The translations under genes and the position numbers were made by a program. This document shows positions 8,294 through 11,788 of a DNA stretch of 11,788 bases, piece after piece. Under the pieces are notes generated by a model that was given only the letters and a program-made list of their open reading frames with translations, searched no databases and was not told where the DNA came from. How positions within the stretch are numbered: the stretch's first letter is position 1; each line of letters starts with the position of its first letter. The stretch is from Discostella pseudostelligera (lineage: Eukaryota; Bacillariophyta; Thalassiosirophyceae; Thalassiosirales; Thalassiosiraceae). The stretch lies in the NCBI GenBank assembly GCA_036940085.1, contig JALLBK010000497.1:1-11788 (forward strand), written 5' to 3'.

Positions 8294-10302
8294 ATGCCAT
8301 TCACTTTCAATCTTCCTGAATTTGAAAGCCACGGAGGGCACCTGGAGGCCTTCAACGATGGTCATTGTCCGGAGACCTTTCGTTGCTTACAAAATGAAAA
8401 TGAAGAAATAAATGTCATGACTCCGCGGATTGTGAGATATGATCACTTGCATCAATCATCTTCAACTCAGTCAAAATCATCGTCACCATCATCGTGTGTG
8501 CATATTTACGATGATGTTCTGCATCCCAACGATACCCGAATGCTGTATGAATTAACTGCCTCCGATGGTCAGAAATGCATGCGAAATGATGAGTTAGCGG
8601 GAGAAAGCCCCTGGGGCGCATATGTCACAACAAAAGAGGCTTTGGAATGGATTGAATGGAAGAAAGGAGATGGCCAGCAATACATTCAACAGTCGCATAC
8701 CCAAAACATCGATGAGTACTTGGTGGATTGGAGACAAAAAATGATTCATTTTCTCAGGTGGCAAAAACACCGCGAAGGGACGATGGATGAGCAAGTAGTA
8801 GACATTCAAGATTTTCACAATCAATTGGATGATATGGATTACATTCGTCATGCACTTGCGATAGAAGCGGTTGCATCATTCTTCATCGAACTCATTCCGA
8901 CACAACCAGGTTCTGTTTTATTCGAAGCAAACTCTTCGTCAATCCAATCCTCACGAAGAACACTGTTTGAAGCACCCTCGTTCCTCGAACAAGTACATGG
9001 CGTCGCTGTATGGGCACTATCATCCACAGCTGGTCAATCAGTATCCTACCACATAGACTACGCGGAATTACTACGGTATGAGTACAATGTGACCGTACCA
9101 CCGTTGTGGGCAGGGACAATACAATGCAGCAACTTACGGAATCAAGTGCATAATGATAATGCCAGTGTTGGTGAAAACATCATGCAAGGAGGAGAATTTT
9201 GTGTCAATCTTCGTGGCTTGGATCATTATGCAGAACATGGCTATAAAGGAAATATATCTGGTGATCCCAACGGAGGATGGGAGCGGCCAGAAGGGGACAA
9301 TGCACATGACCATTGCGTCAAAGGAGATGTACACATGATGCATGACGACCAATGGGTCACTATTCCCTATTCATTCAATCGGGGTATTGTTCATCGTGGA
9401 GACTTACCCCATCTAAGTGCTCCCATTACTTCTATATCCACGCATGAGAATGGCATTGACGGCAAAAGCATCAGCTCATCCCGTGTCATTGTGGGGTTCN
9501 ACTTCTATATCCACGCATGAGAATGGCATTGACGGCAAAAGCATCAGCTCATCCCGTGTCATTGTGGGGTTCAATGCGTTCGGGCATGACGTTGGTGCAC
9601 TGATTGCCAAGGCTCCCGAACATTCCAAGCCCTTTCGACGTAAAGTGAGATTGTACCATTCTACTATCAATTCTTGCGCCGTAGCAGACGGAAACACACT
9701 TGGAAATAGTAGAAAAGTTCAAGGTGGAATGGATTTATCTCAAATATGTCAGAACAAGTGTCTGATGAAATTGCTGGTATTGGCAAAGCGAGAAAAAGTC
9801 AAAGAGGAGTTGCGACGTAATCAAGACCAATTACGTTTCCAACTTTGGCAACGTCTATTAAGTCACCACCAGAATTATGCTCAGGACAACAATACGCGAT
9901 CGCTACTACGTGAATATGATATTGTGGAGGAATTCGGAAGCCCGAATGATGGCGTCGATGGATTATGGCCAAAGTCAATTGATGTGCATGTGCATCTACA
10001 TCATATGCTAATATCGACTAAACCACTGCTTGATGGGAGAATTAGGAACATGTTCCTGGACGAGGATGGTATTGCGGGTCCTCCCGGAGTATGGTATTGC
10101 GTGCAGGCTGTTCTTGGNGAACATGTTCCTGGACGAGGATGGTATTGCGGGTCCTCCCGGAGTATGGTATTGCGTGCAGGCTGTTCTTGGTTCTTCGGCA
10201 TCTCCATTAGGCATAGCAAATTCGAAGACAGAGGAAGCAAGCCCAAGCAATCGTCTGACACCACTGTCGACGCATCTGCACATCGTACCAACAATGACGT
10301 AA
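8294..10302 (+). CDS. Putative 2-oxoglutarate/Fe(II)-dependent dioxygenase, interrupted by two assembly gaps
   Basis: Probable oxygenase with a double-stranded beta-helix core; the substrate is unknown. Evidence is an HxD pair in SYHIDY (H253, D255), a following GGEFCVNLRG strand, a candidate distal His in HRGDLPHLSAP (H373, or H367), and a 2-oxoglutarate-type Arg in SSRVIVGFNAFG (R397). The spacing from H373 to R397 is longer than the usual ten or so residues, implying a loop insertion. No signal peptide is visible. The C-terminal part (from about 405) has no family I recognise and includes a charged helix at about 474-503. The raw sequence appears broken at N9500 and N10118, but each N sits between identical 72-bp copies. 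Discounting one copy plus N at each site leaves one uninterrupted frame of 621 codons (620 aa) ending at TAA 10300-10302. The start is the first ATG of the frame. No introns are evident. Confidence 0.7.
9428..9572 (+). repeat. Assembly scar 1: exact 72-bp copies flanking one N
   Basis: Positions 9428-9499 and 9501-9572 are identical and separated by N9500. Removing 73 nt keeps the dioxygenase frame open. This is best read as two contig ends that overlap but were not merged, not as a tandem duplication. Confidence 0.9.
10046..10190 (+). repeat. Assembly scar 2: exact 72-bp copies flanking one N
   Basis: Positions 10046-10117 and 10119-10190 are identical around N10118. The overlap is again exactly 72 bp, and removing 73 nt again restores the reading frame of the dioxygenase-like gene. 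The equal length at two unrelated sequences points to a fixed assembler overlap. Confidence 0.9.
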
Positions 10303-10469
10303 ATGATGATTTCACGGCAGGTATTGGTTAGTAAAACAAGTTTGTTTTATTCTACCGTCGGATCAAAAAGCTTACAAACACGACTCTTTCATATCATGTA
10401 CCTCGAATCCAAGCAGTTGTTGTTGCATTCTCTTCGTTCCTCCCCCCATCTCTCATTCCTCTCCAAGAA
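10303..10469. other. Convergent 3' region between dioxygenase and RraA-like genes
   Basis: These 167 bp separate two stop codons facing each other. They hold an 18-bp near-palindrome at 10332-10349 and no open frame of note. Both transcripts probably end here or overlap. Confidence 0.6.
10332..10349. terminator. 8+2+8 palindrome in the convergent 3' region, with minus-strand AATAAA
   Basis: TAAAACAA, GT, TTGTTTTA forms a perfect inverted repeat with a 2-nt centre, 30 nt past the dioxygenase stop. The right arm and next bases (10346-10351, TTTATT) read AATAAA on the minus strand, about 120 nt past the stop of the RraA-like gene and at a sensible distance for its polyadenylation signal. The element could serve 3' end formation for one or both genes; this is inference. 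Confidence 0.4.
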
Positions 10470-11342
10470 TTACCAGTCAGCCGATCCTTCAAACTGATTA
10501 GAATTTTCCGGCGTAATACCCTTCGTAGCCAATAGTTTGCCCAATGGCGAATCCACCTTAATCTTTCCAGACATGAACGGGTAAAATTTTCCTGGTGGTC
10601 CAGGATTCTTCACCAATTCTTCCTTCACAATACCCTCAATTACCTCACGTCCATGTGCAATATTGTATACCTTCTCGGCCACCTTCGCCGGTACAACAAC
10701 CACTCCATCTTGATCACCCACAATGGCATCTCCCGGTCGGACGGTAACGCCACTGACGCTCACCACACCGTTACATTCCCAAGGTTGCATTGCCGCCGGA
10801 CCCTGACGTGCCGTGGTCGAGTACGAGAAGCAGGGGAAACCATAATTGATAATTTCGTCAGTATCACGGACTGATCCATCGGTAACTAATCCACCAATGG
10901 CACGTTGCTTCAAACGTAAGAACTTGATGTCTCCACCGACCGACTCCCAGGGTCCAACTGACGACATAACCAACACCTCATTGGGACCACACTTCTCAAA
11001 TGCCTCATATTCCGGACTGTTCTCTCCAGGTGGCTTATCTTGCGCAATGTCTGGACGAGCCGGGACGAAGTTTAAGGTAACCGCACGGCCCACACATCGA
11101 TGGGATGGATGGAGTGGTCGCGCACCATCGATTTGAGCCGATGGCCATCCCATGACCCAAAGACCGTCGACGAGTGCCTGCGTGGATAGGGAACCTAATT
11201 TGGCAAGTAGCTCGTCGCTAATTTCGCCACCGGAGGCTGGACCCATGGCCAGAGTTCGACGGGCGGTAGAGTTGAGGAAGGCGTTGCCGCTGCCGTGAGA
11301 GACAGCAGCGGTAGCGGCACGGCGGAAGGTGGACAGCATCAT
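10470..11342 (-). CDS. RraA-like / HMG aldolase family protein, probably mitochondrial
   Basis: 290 aa from the Met-Met at 11342-11337. Class II HMG/CHA aldolases cleave 4-hydroxy-4-methyl-2-oxoglutarate to pyruvate and many family members also decarboxylate oxaloacetate; E. coli RraA instead inhibits RNase E. Here D138, R159 and D160 (in GLVTDGSVRD) form the D-x20-R-D metal/catalytic motif of the enzymatic members, so activity is plausible. VRPGDAIVGDQDGVVVVP (201-218) is the second family block. Residues 1-33 (MMLSTFRRAATAAVSHG...) are Arg/Ser/Ala-rich without acidic residues, typical of a mitochondrial leader. The 238-aa bacterial aldolase length fits the mature part plus a C-terminal extension. 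The frame is open a further 108 codons upstream to 11666, but that part has no homology and its composition is unlike the rest, so I start at 11342. No introns. It converges with the dioxygenase gene. Confidence 0.88.
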   Translation of the reverse strand: MMLSTFRRAATAAVSHGSGNAFLNSTARRTLAMGPASGGEISDELLAKLGSLSTQALVDGLWVMGWPSAQIDGARPLHPSHRCVGRAVTLNFVPARPDIAQDKPPGENSPEYEAFEKCGPNEVLVMSSVGPWESVGGDIKFLRLKQRAIGGLVTDGSVRDTDEIINYGFPCFSYSTTARQGPAAMQPWECNGVVSVSGVTVRPGDAIVGDQDGVVVVPAKVAEKVYNIAHGREVIEGIVKEELVKNPGPPGKFYPFMSGKIKVDSPLGKLLATKGITPENSNQFEGSADW

Positions 11343-11565
11343 GGTGGACGATGAATTTTTATGATCGTCGTCGGTGAGGGTGTATCGTAGTGTGAGCGCT
11401 TTGAGCGCGCAGAAAAAATTTGGATTTTGGATTCGCTGACGTGTTTTTTGAGCGCGCAAAAACGTGTATGAATTCCTCCACAAGTGAAATGACACCTCGC
11501 AAGGCATGGCGTCATCGTCATCGTTTTGGGCGGCGGCAGATGCGATGGCGGCAGCGGCGAAGTTG
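11343..11565 (-). promoter_or_regulatory. Probable promoter/leader of the RraA-like gene with GAGCGCGC direct repeat
   Basis: Written on the plus strand, TTTGAGCGCGCA occurs exactly at 11400-11411 and 11447-11458 (47 bp apart). Both copies are followed by an A-run, and a related TGAGCGCT lies at 11393-11400. A TGACGTG bZIP-like motif lies between them at 11437-11443. The block is 58-116 bp upstream of the RraA-like start codon. It also lies upstream of the diverging coding fragment at the right edge, so it could serve both genes. Confidence 0.45.
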
Positions 11566-11578
11566 ATTGTATCTTGCA

Positions 11579-11788
11579 GGGGAGCATCCACCATCGCCCA
11601 ATCCATTATTTGGTCACTCATTTTGAGGCCATATCCAGGGGCGGGAGCAATCACTGCAAATCCCAACCCAATCTTCGTGCATGATGAGCATGGAAATCTT
11701 CACAGTCGGCCAATTTACTTTCGAGGCGATGAAACCTATCACTGGTACGAGGATCCCAACGGGTACACATTAATCGATGATCCAGGAT
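11579..11788 (+). CDS. Partial gene: N-terminal part of an M6-like metallopeptidase-type protein (runs off the edge)
   Basis: The plus-strand frame open from 11566 to the window end reads, in its second half, PNPIFVHDEHGN, then RPIYFRGDETYHWYEDPNGY and TLIDDPG. A GDE-x3-HW-x-ED-x-NGYT-like block is what I recall from the propeptide/N-terminal region of M6-family (immune-inhibitor-A-like) secreted metallopeptidases; the catalytic HExxH region would lie beyond the window. There is no in-frame ATG between the stop at 11563-11565 and the edge, so an upstream exon is required. Possible acceptors are TTGCAG at 11573-11578 and ATCCAG at 11632-11637, so the start given here is provisional. It diverges from the RraA-like gene. 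A remnant or pseudogene is possible. Confidence 0.4.

Noticed and set aside
9428..9572. Tandem 72-bp duplication inside the dioxygenase gene as a biological event
   Set aside because: The copies are exact, separated by an N, of the same length as a second unrelated pair, and each repairs the frame when collapsed. An assembly artefact explains all of this.

Overview
This looks like nuclear DNA of a eukaryotic alga, most likely a diatom and possibly a centric one. The basis is as follows: genes with few short GT-AG introns (80 to about 128 bp), moderate GC content, an AP2-domain protein whose only domain is a C-terminal AP2 of the kind I associate with diatom proteins, a CELF/Bruno-type RNA-binding protein, and an organelle-type leader on an RraA-like enzyme. 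The species call is inference. There is no bacterial operon structure, no phage, no CRISPR array and no transposon.

Layout. Positions 1-978 are upstream/leader DNA. Positions 979-4418 (+) hold a four-exon gene for a long, disordered, Ser/Ala/Gly-rich protein of about 1031 aa ending in one AP2 DNA-binding domain, which is split by the last intron. Positions 4419-5647 are intergenic. Positions 5648-7611 (+) hold a two-exon gene for a 627-aa CELF/Bruno-like protein with three RRMs. Positions 7612-8293 are intergenic, with a compact promoter-like cluster (G-box, E2F-like GC boxes, GCC-rich tract) near 8045-8175. Positions 8294-10302 (+) hold a putative 2-oxoglutarate/Fe(II) dioxygenase that is interrupted only by two assembly scars. 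Each scar is one N between exact 72-bp copies of the flank. Removing 73 nt at each leaves one open frame of 620 aa. Positions 10303-10469 are a short convergent 3' region with an 8+2+8 palindrome. Positions 11342-10470 (-) hold a RraA/HMG-aldolase-family enzyme with a mitochondrial-type leader and an intact D-x20-R-D motif. From about 11579 to the right edge (+) there is a fragment resembling the N-terminal part of M6-like metallopeptidases; its first exon is not resolved.

How they fit. The first three genes are head-to-tail, genes three and four converge, and genes four and five diverge over a very short interval. No shared pathway is evident. The most suggestive common thread is E2F-like boxes upstream of the AP2, CELF and dioxygenase genes, together with several CDK-type phosphorylation motifs in the AP2 protein, but both are compatible with chance. 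The window reads as an ordinary gene-rich nuclear segment. The points most worth checking are the assembly scars, the splice-dependent AP2 domain, the dioxygenase family, and the crowded divergent start at the right end.
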